In this document: piece by piece, positions 1 to 7,458 of the stretch
Layout of the letters: each line of letters opens with the position of its first letter
Numbering within the stretch: the first letter of the stretch is position 1
NCBI GenBank assembly: GCA_050248375.1
Contig: JBFWSL010000089.1
Span: forward strand, 1-12,055
Direction of reading: 5' to 3'
Source: JAYZVT01 sp050248375
Lineage (GTDB): Bacteria > Pseudomonadota > Alphaproteobacteria > Rhizobiales > Methyloligellaceae
DNA length: 12,055 bases
The notes under the pieces: generated by a model
The model's database searches: none
Told to the model about the DNA's origin: nothing
Seen by the model: the letters and a program-made list of their open reading frames with translations, nothing else
Translations under genes and position numbers: made by a program

Positions 1-1316
1 CACAGGATCTGGCGCAGTTGCAGGACAAGCTGCCGCCGTTCCCCATGAACGAGGCGAAGGAAGTGATCCGCGCCGAGCTCGGCTCCCCGGTGGAGGAGCT
101 GTTCGAGGAATTCGGCCCGCCGGTGGCGGCGGCGTCCATAGCCCAGGTGCACAAGGCGCGCGTCAGGGACGGCGCGGGCGGATCGACGCCGGTGGCGGTG
201 AAGGTGCTGAGGCCCGGCATCCGGTCGCGCTTTCGCAAGGACCTGGACTCCTTCTTCATGGCGGCGCGCATGGTGCAGGCCATGCACGAGCCGTCCAGGC
301 GGCTGCGCCCGGTGGCGGTGGTGGAGACGCTGGCGCGCTCGGTCGAGATCGAGATGGACCTGCGCATGGAGGCGGCCGCCATCTCCGAAATGGCGGAGAA
401 CACCGCCAGGGACGAAGGCTTCCGGGTGCCGAAGGTGGACTGGACGCGCAGCGCCGAGCAGGTGATGACGCTGGAATGGATCGAAGGCACGCCGATCGCC
501 GACAGGCAGGCGCTGGAGAAGGCCGGACACGATCCGAAGGAGACCGGCACGCTGCTCATCCGCAGCTTCCTGCGCCACGCCATGCGCGACGGCTTCTTTC
601 ACGCGGACATGCATCCGGGAAACCTGTTCGTGGACGCGCAGGGGCGCATCGTGGCGGTGGACTTCGGCATCATGGGCCGGCTGGGGCCGATGGAGAAGCG
701 CTTCCTCGCCGAGATCCTCTACGGCTTCATCACGCGGGACTACCGCCGCGTATCGCAGGTGCATTTCGACGCGGGCTACGTGCCCCGGCACCATTCGGTG
801 GAGCAGTTCGCCCAGGCGTTGAGGGCCATCGGCGAGCCGCTGATGGACCGCGCGGCGGAAGACATTTCAATGGCGCAACTGCTCGGCCAGCTCTTCCGCT
901 ACACGGAAGTCTTCGACATGCAGACGCAGACGCAACTGCTGCTGCTGCAGAAGACCATGGTGGTGGTCGAGGGCGTGGCGCGCTCGCTCGATCCCCGGCT
1001 CAACATGTGGAACACGGCGGAGCCGGTGGTGAAGGAGTGGATGGACTCCCAGTTCGGCATGGAGGGCCGCCTGCAGGAAGCCGCCGAAGGAGCCGGGCAG
1101 GTGGGCCATTTCGTCGGCGAGATTCCGAAGCTGCTCGGCCGCGCCGAGAGGGCCGCGACCGCCTTCTCGCATATGGCCGAGGAGGGGCTCAGGCTCGACG
1201 GCTACACCATCGAGCGGCTGGCCGAGGCGCAGGCGCGCCGGGGCCGGCTGTCGCGCATCGGCATCTGGATCGGCGCGATTTCCCTGGCGCTGATCGCGAT
1301 CTCGCTGCTGAGCTGA
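1..1316 (+). CDS. ubiB: UbiB, atypical protein-kinase-like ubiquinone biosynthesis factor (5' truncated by window)
   Basis: The frame is open from the left edge (first whole codon at 3) to TGA at 1314-1316, so the N-terminus, including the family's KxGQ motif, lies outside the window; about 437 residues are present. The ABC1/ADCK/UbiB fold is shown by the Ala-rich loop AAASIAQVH (about 126-152), the invariant Lys in VAVKVLRP, the ExD-type stretch EIEMDLRMEA, the catalytic loop HADMHPGN (600-623) and the DFG Asp at 660-662. A C-terminal hydrophobic segment (IGIWIGAISLALIAIS) is the usual membrane anchor. In this family UbiB supports ubiquinone synthesis at the inner membrane, probably as an ATPase helping lipid intermediates reach the Ubi enzymes rather than as a hydroxylase. 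It ends 8 bp from the converging esterase gene. Identification is firm; exact role follows family knowledge. Confidence 0.95.
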   Translation, partial: QDLAQLQDKLPPFPMNEAKEVIRAELGSPVEELFEEFGPPVAAASIAQVHKARVRDGAGGSTPVAVKVLRPGIRSRFRKDLDSFFMAARMVQAMHEPSRRLRPVAVVETLARSVEIEMDLRMEAAAISEMAENTARDEGFRVPKVDWTRSAEQVMTLEWIEGTPIADRQALEKAGHDPKETGTLLIRSFLRHAMRDGFFHADMHPGNLFVDAQGRIVAVDFGIMGRLGPMEKRFLAEILYGFITRDYRRVSQVHFDAGYVPRHHSVEQFAQALRAIGEPLMDRAAEDISMAQLLGQLFRYTEVFDMQTQTQLLLLQKTMVVVEGVARSLDPRLNMWNTAEPVVKEWMDSQFGMEGRLQEAAEGAGQVGHFVGEIPKLLGRAERAATAFSHMAEEGLRLDGYTIERLAEAQARRGRLSRIGIWIGAISLALIAISLLS

Positions 1317-1324
1317 TCAGCCGG

Positions 1325-2194
1325 TCAGCGGCCCGGAAGGGCGCCGGCCGAGGCCTTGTGCAGGATCGGCCTTTCCACCGCGGGGGCGGGGCGGACCGCG
1401 CGGCCGATCGCCTCGGCCATGAGCGCGCCGAGGCAGCGGTAGCCTTCGTCATTCTGGTGGAAACCGTCGGGCGAAAGCATATCGGCGATGCGGTACTGCT
1501 CGGAACTGACAAGATGCTGCATGATGGCGTAGCGGCGCATGAGCGGCACTTCCTGCTCGCCCGAGATGTCGGCGAGCGCGGAAACGAACCTGCCATAGGC
1601 GGGCAGAGCGGCGGACTTCGGGTAGAACTGCTGGTCGAGCAGCACCACGTCGGCATCCGCGCCGCGCAGCAGCTTCAGCCCTTCGAGCACCTCGCCGCGG
1701 AACGCATCGAGGGCGACGCCGCGCAGGGGATCGTTGACGCCGGTCTGCCAGATGACGAGTTGCGGCTTCAAGGGCAGCACCTGCTTGCCGATGCGGGCGA
1801 CCATGTCGCCGGCGAGCTGGCCGCCGATGCCCATGTTGACGACACTGATGGACTTGCCAGGGAAGCGCTTGCGCAGTTCCGCCTCCAGCCGGGCGGGATA
1901 ACAGGCCTGCTTGCTGGAGGCGCCCGCGCCCTGCGTGCTGGAGGACCCGAGCGCCACGATGGTGACAGGCTCGCCGTCAGCGAGAGCGGCGGCGAGATGG
2001 GGCAGATCGCCGCCAATGGCCACCAGTTCGGCGGGCGCGCGGCACGGATCGTCGTTGCCCGCCCATGCGGCCGGCGTCATCAGGCCTGACCCGCCGTAGA
2101 CGATCGCGAGGAAGACAAGGAAGGCCGCGGCGCCTGGCGCGCCCCGGCGGATGCGCGCAGCTTGCGCTCGCGCTTGCGTTTCTCCAAAACCCAT
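1325..2194 (-). CDS. Predicted exported SGNH/GDSL-family hydrolase
   Basis: 289 residues. SGNH blocks are visible: GSSSTQG at 83-89 (block I, with Ser85 as likely nucleophile and Ser in place of the usual Asp before it), NMGIGGQ (block II Gly), QTGVND (block III Asn) and DGFH at 243-246 (block V Asp and His). The chosen ATG (2192-2194) has GGGAG five bases upstream and gives a signal peptide: Arg-rich n-region, hydrophobic residues 22-38, and a probable cut after AWA45. An internal ATG (codon 39, 2078-2080) overlaps the opgC stop as TGATG but has a weak ribosome site and would drop the signal peptide. The gene overlaps opgC by 115 bp and is surely co-transcribed. Such enzymes remove or transfer acyl groups; a periplasmic glycan is a guess drawn from the opgC partner. 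Confidence 0.85.
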   Translation of the reverse strand: MGFGETQARAQAARIRRGAPGAAAFLVFLAIVYGGSGLMTPAAWAGNDDPCRAPAELVAIGGDLPHLAAALADGEPVTIVALGSSSTQGAGASSKQACYPARLEAELRKRFPGKSISVVNMGIGGQLAGDMVARIGKQVLPLKPQLVIWQTGVNDPLRGVALDAFRGEVLEGLKLLRGADADVVLLDQQFYPKSAALPAYGRFVSALADISGEQEVPLMRRYAIMQHLVSSEQYRIADMLSPDGFHQNDEGYRCLGALMAEAIGRAVRPAPAVERPILHKASAGALPGR

Positions 2195-3267
2195 GCCGCT
2201 CCCACCATCGCGCCGATACCGGCGACCGTTACCGCGAATTGCAGACCGAAACCTGCCCCGGTCTGCCTGAGGACGATCCATCCGGCGAAGGACAGCAGCG
2301 TCCCGAAGCAGAAGACCTCGAGCGAGTGACGGCCCGGCCAGGCAAAAGCCTCGGCGAGGGGTGTCTGCAGCCACTCGGTCCGCGGGCGGACCAGATGGTC
2401 GATCACGCAGGCAAGCGCAAGAAGATGCAGGACGCGCCACAGGGACAGGTACGACTTGTCCATGTGACCAAGCAAACTGGCGGAAATGAGGCGGCTTTCC
2501 CCGAGACCCGGAATCGCCGTCCAGGGCGCGTTCATGACCAGGGCAAAGACGAGATAGGCGGATGCCGCCGCGATGACCCAGCCCGGCGCCCGCCATTGAC
2601 GCACGCCGAGACTGTCGGCGGCAACCGCGCCGATGGCGAAGAGGAACTGCCAGGCGAAGGGGTTGAAGACCCAGCCGGTGACCTCGAGCGTGCTCGGCAG
2701 GTTTATCGGCCACAGGTTGGCGGCGAGCCAGATGAGAAACGACACGGACAGCGCCAGCCAGCGGTCTATGCGGATGAGCAGGTAGAGCACCGGAAACCAG
2801 GCCAGCAGCGCGATGTAGAGCGGCAGGATGTTGAGCAGGTTGGGTTGGTGCACCAGCGACAGCGACTGCGCCAGCGCCCTGCCGGGGGTGAGGATGAACT
2901 CCCACATGCCGATATTGTTCAGGTAGGCGGGATCGCCGAACCTCTGCGCGGCCGTGACCAGCAGCGCGAAGCTCAGCGCCAGCACGCCGAGATGCCAGTA
3001 GTAGATCTCGAAGATGCGCCGGCCGACGCGCATGGAGCCGTCGATGAAGCCGCGGCGCTCGAAGGCGCGGGAGTAGGCGAGCATGGCGGAGTAGCCGGCG
3101 AGGAAGACGAAGACCTCGGCGGCGTCGCTGAAGCCGAAGTTGGAGAACGTCAGCCGCGACAGGGTGTTACCCGGGATGTGATCGATGAAGATCATGATCA
3201 GCGCGAGCCCCCGGAAGAAGTCGATGCGCAGGTCGCGCTGCGGCGGCGCCTTGATTGTGTGTTCCAC
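2080..3267 (-). CDS. opgC: OpgC-type membrane acyltransferase (osmoregulated periplasmic glucan succinylation)
   Basis: 395 residues with a GTG start at 3265-3267, chosen because GGGGAGG lies eight bases upstream; an ATG further upstream (3376-3378) would add an unlike-family leader. The N-terminus has the family motif RIDFFRGLALIMIFIDHIPGN, whose His lies in the first membrane segment. About ten hydrophobic helices follow, with loops SDAAEVFVFLAGYS and HMDKSYLSLWRVLH typical of OpgC. The C-tail is a basic, low-complexity stretch (KRKRERKLRASAG) that overlaps the next gene. OpgC transfers succinyl groups from the cytoplasm to periplasmic glucans and belongs to the wider acyltransferase-3-like membrane fold. 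It is the first gene of a two-gene minus-strand operon with the SGNH hydrolase. The substrate in this organism is inferred. Confidence 0.88.
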   Translation of the reverse strand: MEHTIKAPPQRDLRIDFFRGLALIMIFIDHIPGNTLSRLTFSNFGFSDAAEVFVFLAGYSAMLAYSRAFERRGFIDGSMRVGRRIFEIYYWHLGVLALSFALLVTAAQRFGDPAYLNNIGMWEFILTPGRALAQSLSLVHQPNLLNILPLYIALLAWFPVLYLLIRIDRWLALSVSFLIWLAANLWPINLPSTLEVTGWVFNPFAWQFLFAIGAVAADSLGVRQWRAPGWVIAAASAYLVFALVMNAPWTAIPGLGESRLISASLLGHMDKSYLSLWRVLHLLALACVIDHLVRPRTEWLQTPLAEAFAWPGRHSLEVFCFGTLLSFAGWIVLRQTGAGFGLQFAVTVAGIGAMVGAAWVLEKRKRERKLRASAGARQAPRPSLSSSRSSTAGQA

Positions 3268-3339
3268 GCTTCCGGCCTCCCCAAGATTCCTTGTCCCGCT
3301 CCGCTGCCTGCATGGGTAATGTGCGGGAAACGGGATGGG

Positions 3340-3372
3340 TTCCACCCGTGGAAGGCTCAAATTTGGAATTCC
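3340..3372. promoter_or_regulatory. Two TTCC/GGAA dyads upstream of coaBC (candidate operator)
   Basis: A perfect dyad, TTCCAC-CC-GTGGAA (3340-3353), is followed by GGAATTCC (3365-3372). The dyad centres are 22 bp apart, about two helix turns. They lie in the 175-bp gap between the divergent starts of opgC and coaBC. Because CoaBC itself carries an HTH domain, these are reasonable candidates for its binding site, but this is inference only; they could equally serve opgC or be chance. Confidence 0.35.
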
Positions 3373-3406
3373 GAGCAATGGGTCAGATTGTTCGTCAGAA
3401 AAGATA

Positions 3407-3436
3407 TTTACGGCAATATTTCATATGGTGTAATTT
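3407..3436 (+). promoter_or_regulatory. Candidate promoter of coaBC, predicting a leaderless transcript
   Basis: The sequence just before coaBC is markedly AT-rich compared with its surroundings. TTTACG (3407-3412), an 18-base spacer and TAATTT (3431-3436) form a passable sigma-70-like promoter. Its expected start point falls at or next to the ATG at 3443. No Shine-Dalgarno sequence is seen before that ATG, which fits a leaderless mRNA. Matches to consensus are only moderate. Confidence 0.35.
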
Positions 3437-3442
3437 CGTGCG

Positions 3443-4875
3443 ATGAAACTTTCTGAATGGCTGGAAATTTCCGGCAATTCCGCCAAGGTTCTTGCGCAAA
3501 AGGCAAGCACCACCGAGGCGACCATCAGCCGTCTCAGGCATGGCCGCATGCAGCCCTCGCTGGAACTGGCCCGCCGCATCGCCGAGGCCACCGGCGGGGC
3601 CGTGACCGCAAACGACTTCGCAGCGGGCGCGGCGGCGGAGCCGGGCGGCAGCCTCGCCGGGCGCAAGGTCCTGCTGATCATCGGCGGCGGTATCGCGGCC
3701 TATAAATGCCTCGACCTGATCCGTCGGCTGCGCGAACGCTCGGCGGCAGTGCGCGTGGTGATGACGAGGGCCGCGGAGGCTTTCGTGACGCCGCTATCGG
3801 TGGGCGCGCTCGCGGGCGAGGCGCCCTTCACCGACCTATTCGACGCGAAATCGGAGTTCGACGTCGGCCACATACGGCTGGCGCGCGATGTGGACGTGGT
3901 CGTGGTGGCGCCGGCCACCGCCGACCTGATGGCGCGCATGGCCTGCGGCCAGGCGGGCGACCTCGCCACCGCCGTGCTGCTGGCGACAGGCGCGCCGGTG
4001 CTGATCGCCCCGGCCATGAACCCGCATATGTGGCGCGCGCCCGCCACCCAGCGCAATCTCGCCCGTCTTATCGAGGACGGCATCCATGTGGCCGGTCCCA
4101 ATAGCGGCGAAATGGCGGAAGCGGGGGAAAGCGGGCCGGGCCGCATGGCCGAGCCGCTGGAGATCGTGGCCGCGCTCGAGCGCCTCGGCGGCACATCCGC
4201 GAACCAGCCGCTCGCGGGCCTGCATGTGCTGGTCACCTCCGGCCCGACCCATGAGCCCATCGACCCGGTGCGCTATATCGCCAACCGCTCGTCGGGGCGG
4301 CAGGGCCATGCCATCGCCTCGGCCGCCGCGCGGCTCGGCGCGCGGGTGACCCTGGTGAGCGGCCCGGTGCAACTGGCCGATCCAGAGGGCGCCAGGACGG
4401 TGCATGTGGAAACGGCCGAGCAGATGCTCGAGGCGGTGAACGCGGCGCTGCCGGCCGATATCGGCGTGTTCGCGGCGGCGGTGGCGGACTGGCGCATGCC
4501 GTCCATGGCGCCGGAGAAGCTCAAGAAGACCGGCCCGGCGCAGGAGTTGACGCTGGAACTGGTGCAGAACCCGGATATCCTGAAGACCATCGGCCACGGC
4601 GCCGGACGGCCCCCGCTGGTGATCGGCTTCGCGGCGGAGACGGAGAACGTGGTGGCGTTCGCCAGGCAGAAGCGTATCGCCAAGGGATGCGACTGGATCG
4701 TCGCCAACGACGTATCGCCGGAAACCGGCATCATGGGAGGCGGCAGCAACACGGTGCATCTGGTGATGGAGGACAGCGTGGAGGACTGGCCGGAACTGGC
4801 CAAGGAAGACGTGGCCGACCGGCTGATGCGCCGCGCGGGCGAGGAGATACGGGGGCGCGGGCCGGAGACGGCCCG

Positions 4876-4879
<4 letters not shown>
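3443..4879 (+). CDS. coaBC: CoaBC (phosphopantothenoylcysteine decarboxylase/synthetase) with an N-terminal XRE-type HTH domain
   Basis: 478 residues. CoaB joins 4'-phosphopantothenate to cysteine with CTP and CoaC decarboxylates the product using FMN, two steps of coenzyme A synthesis. CoaC spans about 71-250: GGGIAAYK (81-88, FMN), active-site His143 in GHIRLA, and PAMNPHMW (190-197). CoaB spans about 258-470: TSGPTHEPID, RYIANRSSG, AAVADW, KLKK, NPDIL, GFAAET and ANDV (421-424). The E. coli flap Cys158 aligns with Ala227 (AEAGESGPGRM). Residues 1-60 are extra: a Cro/CI-like helix-turn-helix (ASTTEATISRLRHG, then ARRIAEATGGAVTANDF) joined by an Ala/Gly linker (60-70) without any stop. Typical CoaBC begins near residue 71. 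An internal GTG at 3602-3604 could start an HTH-less form, but no strong ribosome site is seen. The stop overlaps the dut start. Confidence 0.95.
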
Positions 4880-5340
<461 letters not shown>

Positions 5341-5386
5341 CGATCCGGCCCTTGCTGGCCCGGGCAGGCAAGTTGCGCTAGGACTC

Positions 5387-6223
5387 ATGTCCATGAAGCT
5401 GACGAAGGAAGAGATCGACCGCTACAAGCGGCATCTGGTGCTGCGCGACGTGGGCGGGCAGGGCCAGCAGAAGCTGAAGGACTCCCGGGTGCTGGTGATT
5501 GGCGCGGGCGGTCTCGGCTCGCCGGTGCTTCTCTACCTGGCGGCGGCCGGCGTCGGCACCCTCGGCGTCATCGACGACGACCATGTGTCGCTCGACAACC
5601 TGCAGCGGCAGGTGATCCACGACACGGCCCATGTGGGAGCGCCCAAGACCGCGAGCGCGGCGGAGGCCATCGCGCGGCTGAACCCGCATGTGAAGGTGGT
5701 CGAGCACCGGGAACGCCTGACGGCGGACAACGCCATCGCCATCATCTCGCAGTACGACATCGTGGCGGACGGCTCGGACAACTTCGCCACGCGCTATCTC
5801 GTCAACGACGCCTGCTATCTCGCCAGGCGCCCGCTGGTGTTCGCCGCGCTGGGCCCGTTCGACGGCTATCTGACAACCATCCGCGGCCATGAGACGGGGC
5901 CCGACGGCAAGCCCTGGCCGAACTACCGGTGCATCTTCCCCGAACCGCCGCCGCCGGGCACGGTGGCGAATTGCTCCGAGGCGGGTATCCTGGGAGCGGT
6001 GGCCGGCGTCATGGGAACGCTGCAGGCGCTGGAGGTCCTCAAGGAACTGATCGGCATCGGCGACAGCCTGGCCGGGCGGCTGCTGATCTACGACGCGCGG
6101 GCCTGCCGCTTCGAGCAGGTGCGCGTTTCCTGGGACCCCGAGAACCCGCTCAGCGGCGAGGCCCCCACCATCCATGACCTGTCCATTCACAAGGCCGCGC
6201 CGGCGGAAGTCTGCGAAAGCTGA
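5387..6223 (+). CDS. ThiF/MoeB/HesA-family E1-like adenylyltransferase
   Basis: 278 residues. Enzymes of this family adenylate the C-terminal Gly-Gly of a ubiquitin-like sulfur carrier (MoaD or ThiS) for molybdopterin or thiamine synthesis. Visible features: N-terminal RYKRHLVLRDVGGQGQQKL, nucleotide loop GAGGLGS (39-45), DNLQRQ (70-75), DGSDNFATRYLVND (from 128) and a Cys in NCSEAG (Cys196) at the catalytic-Cys region. The MoeB zinc site is largely missing: the first CxxC is NYRC (only Cys182), and the second pair is replaced by DPENPLSG (250-257), so MoeB versus ThiF/HesA cannot be settled. AGGA lies only three bases before the ATG at 5387 but nine before the ATG at 5393, so Met3 may be the true start. 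It follows dut by 46 bp, probably in the same operon. No moaD, thiS or thiazole gene is adjacent. Confidence 0.88.
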   Translation: MSMKLTKEEIDRYKRHLVLRDVGGQGQQKLKDSRVLVIGAGGLGSPVLLYLAAAGVGTLGVIDDDHVSLDNLQRQVIHDTAHVGAPKTASAAEAIARLNPHVKVVEHRERLTADNAIAIISQYDIVADGSDNFATRYLVNDACYLARRPLVFAALGPFDGYLTTIRGHETGPDGKPWPNYRCIFPEPPPPGTVANCSEAGILGAVAGVMGTLQALEVLKELIGIGDSLAGRLLIYDARACRFEQVRVSWDPENPLSGEAPTIHDLSIHKAAPAEVCES

Positions 6224-6230
6224 GAAAGGG

Positions 6231-6277
6231 CAAGCGCCGCCGGCCCGCAGCGGCGGACCAGCGGCGCCGTCTGGCGC
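6231..6277. terminator. GC-rich hairpins between converging genes
   Basis: The 66-bp gap between the ThiF-family gene and the converging membrane-protein gene holds two short hairpins: CCGCCG/CGGCGG (6237-6242 and 6251-6256) and GCGCC-gtct-GGCGC (6264-6277). Neither is followed by a T-run on either strand, so a bidirectional transcript end is only a guess. Confidence 0.3.
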
Positions 6278-6289
6278 GGGGCGGAATGG

Positions 6290-6676
6290 CTATGCCGCCG
6301 CGCCGTTCCGTGAAGAACCGCCGCGGCCGGACCATTCCGGCAGATAGAAGGGCGACTCGCCGCCATCGGCGCGGCGCAGGCGCTCGGTGACGCCGAAGAC
6401 CTTCCATATGACGATGGCCGCTCCGAAGAAGAGCACGGCGGACAGCATGATGGCGTAGAGCGCGTTCATGCCGGCGTTGGTGAAGCCGTTTATCAGAAAG
6501 CCGATGGCAAAGACGATGCCGATGGCGATCAGGTTGGCGGCGATGGCCTCCATGCCGCCGCGGCGGAGCAGCGCCGGACGATGCTCGTTGCGGAAGGCGA
6601 GGAGGACGAAAGGAATGCCGGCGGCGACGCAGACCATGAAGATCAGCTCCGCCAGCACGGTGACGATGGTAAGCAT
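6290..6676 (-). CDS. Small three-helix inner-membrane protein, unknown function
   Basis: 128 residues, starting at the ATG at 6674-6676, with GGAGG ten bases upstream. Three hydrophobic segments are predicted at about 2-26, 44-66 and 69-92, joined by a basic loop (FRNEHRPALLRRGG). A soluble tail of about 35 residues (TERLRRADGGESPFYLPEW) ends in a Gly/Ser/Ala-rich stretch. No catalytic motif or family I can name is visible. The good ribosome site and coherent membrane pattern support a real gene. It lies 121 bp downstream of the secreted-protein gene on the same strand, so the two may share a transcript. Confidence 0.72.
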   Translation of the reverse strand: MLTIVTVLAELIFMVCVAAGIPFVLLAFRNEHRPALLRRGGMEAIAANLIAIGIVFAIGFLINGFTNAGMNALYAIMLSAVLFFGAAIVIWKVFGVTERLRRADGGESPFYLPEWSGRGGSSRNGAAA

Positions 6677-6797
6677 GGGAAATCAACCTCCGGATTGCCC
6701 GCGCGCGCCGCGGCGGCTTGCGCCGTCCAGGCAGAACGCGGACTTGCAATTGTCTGTCGGGAATATCGCCCGTTCGGCGCCGGCGGCGCGCAGACGC

Positions 6798-7217
6798 TCA
6801 CGCGGGCGGAGCGCGCGGGCGGAAGCGGAGCGTGTACGCAGGAGCGACAGGTCCGGGCGGGGACAGGACGGGCGGCACCCCGGCCATAGCCGTCGCGGCC
6901 AAGACCGGCCAATCGGAATGAGGAATGCCGGGCAGATCGCCGCCATGGCCGCCGGCCGCCGTATCGGCCGCGCGGTTCCAGCGCGGGGACCGGTGATCGT
7001 GCCTCAGGGCGAACTTGCCGCCATCGACCCGGTAGGCTTCCTGCAGAGGCGGCGGAACGCGGATGGCCGAGCCGCCCGGCATGTGGCTGGCGGCGGCGCG
7101 CACCGACATGCTCGCGGCCGGCGCGTGGCCGCAAGCCAGCAATGCCCATACGCCGAAGGCCGCCGCGAGCAGGGCGGCGAGGGTCAGGCCGGGTCTGTAG
7201 AAACGTGCAGGCCGCAT
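6798..7217 (-). CDS. Hypothetical exported protein or lipoprotein, unknown function
   Basis: 139 residues. The ATG at 7215-7217 has GGAGG nine bases upstream, and the protein begins with a clear export signal: Arg-rich start, hydrophobic LTLAALLAAAFGVWALLAC, then small residues. LLAC resembles a lipobox (Leu at -2 is atypical), so it could be a lipoprotein; otherwise a cut near APAAS is plausible. The mature part contains PGGSAIRVPPPLQEAYRVDGGKFALRHD and then a Pro/Ala/Gly-rich tail that looks weakly conserved; a frameshift that spoils the original C-terminus cannot be excluded. I recognise no domain. It diverges from the SIMPL-domain gene. Confidence 0.6.
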   Translation of the reverse strand: MRPARFYRPGLTLAALLAAAFGVWALLACGHAPAASMSVRAAASHMPGGSAIRVPPPLQEAYRVDGGKFALRHDHRSPRWNRAADTAAGGHGGDLPGIPHSDWPVLAATAMAGVPPVLSPPGPVAPAYTLRFRPRAPPA

Positions 7218-7304
7218 TGGGCCTGACCTCCAGATGCAAGCCACCGGCCTCGCCCGGTTTGCCCGGAACGGCAAGGCAGGTATTGCCTGTTTTCTCAGTC
7301 ACCC

Positions 7305-7333
7305 AACATAGGCAGGGGTTGACGGGCACGCAA
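7305..7333 (-). promoter_or_regulatory. Candidate promoter of the exported-protein gene
   Basis: Read on the minus strand, TTGCGT (7333-7328), a 17-base spacer and TATGTT (7310-7305) make a sigma-70-like promoter. It would give a leader of about 80 bases before the ATG at 7217. That leader holds a small hairpin, AGGCA-ggtat-TGCCT on the plus strand. The -35 matches consensus only in TTG. Confidence 0.3.
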
Positions 7334-7410
7334 GGGAGTGGCCCAACCCGATGACCGGTCCCGCCCGCTTACGCAGGGCAACGAGGCGGTTCCTTCGCGG
7401 GGCCGCTTGC

Positions 7411-7418
7411 GCTAGATT
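7411..7418 (+). promoter_or_regulatory. Candidate -10 element of the SIMPL-domain gene
   Basis: GCTAGATT matches seven of eight positions of the alphaproteobacterial -10 consensus GCTANAWC and lies 41 bases before the ATG at 7459. No convincing -35 is seen at the right distance. The preceding TTGCGCTAG nonamer also occurs just before the ThiF-family gene (5373-5381). Confidence 0.3.
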
Positions 7419-7458
7419 GCGGTCACACCGGGGCCTGTCGCAGATGAGGAGTCTGCCG

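Noticed and set aside
1..120. UbiB without its KxGQ motif
   Set aside because: Explained by truncation at the window edge, not by a real loss.
476..2089. Long plus-strand open frame of 537 codons across ubiB and the SGNH gene
   Set aside because: It is a shadow in another frame of ubiB and antisense to the SGNH gene, with Arg/Gly/Ala-rich composition and no domain; long empty frames are expected in such GC-rich DNA.
2195..2905. Upstream extension of the SGNH hydrolase frame to 526 residues
   Set aside because: The extra part lies wholly inside opgC in another frame, whereas the ATG at 2194 has a ribosome site and a signal peptide.
6468..7226. Plus-strand open frame of 252 codons
   Set aside because: Low-complexity Arg/Gly/Ala composition with no signal or domain; the minus-strand frames in the same place have ribosome sites and membrane or export segments.
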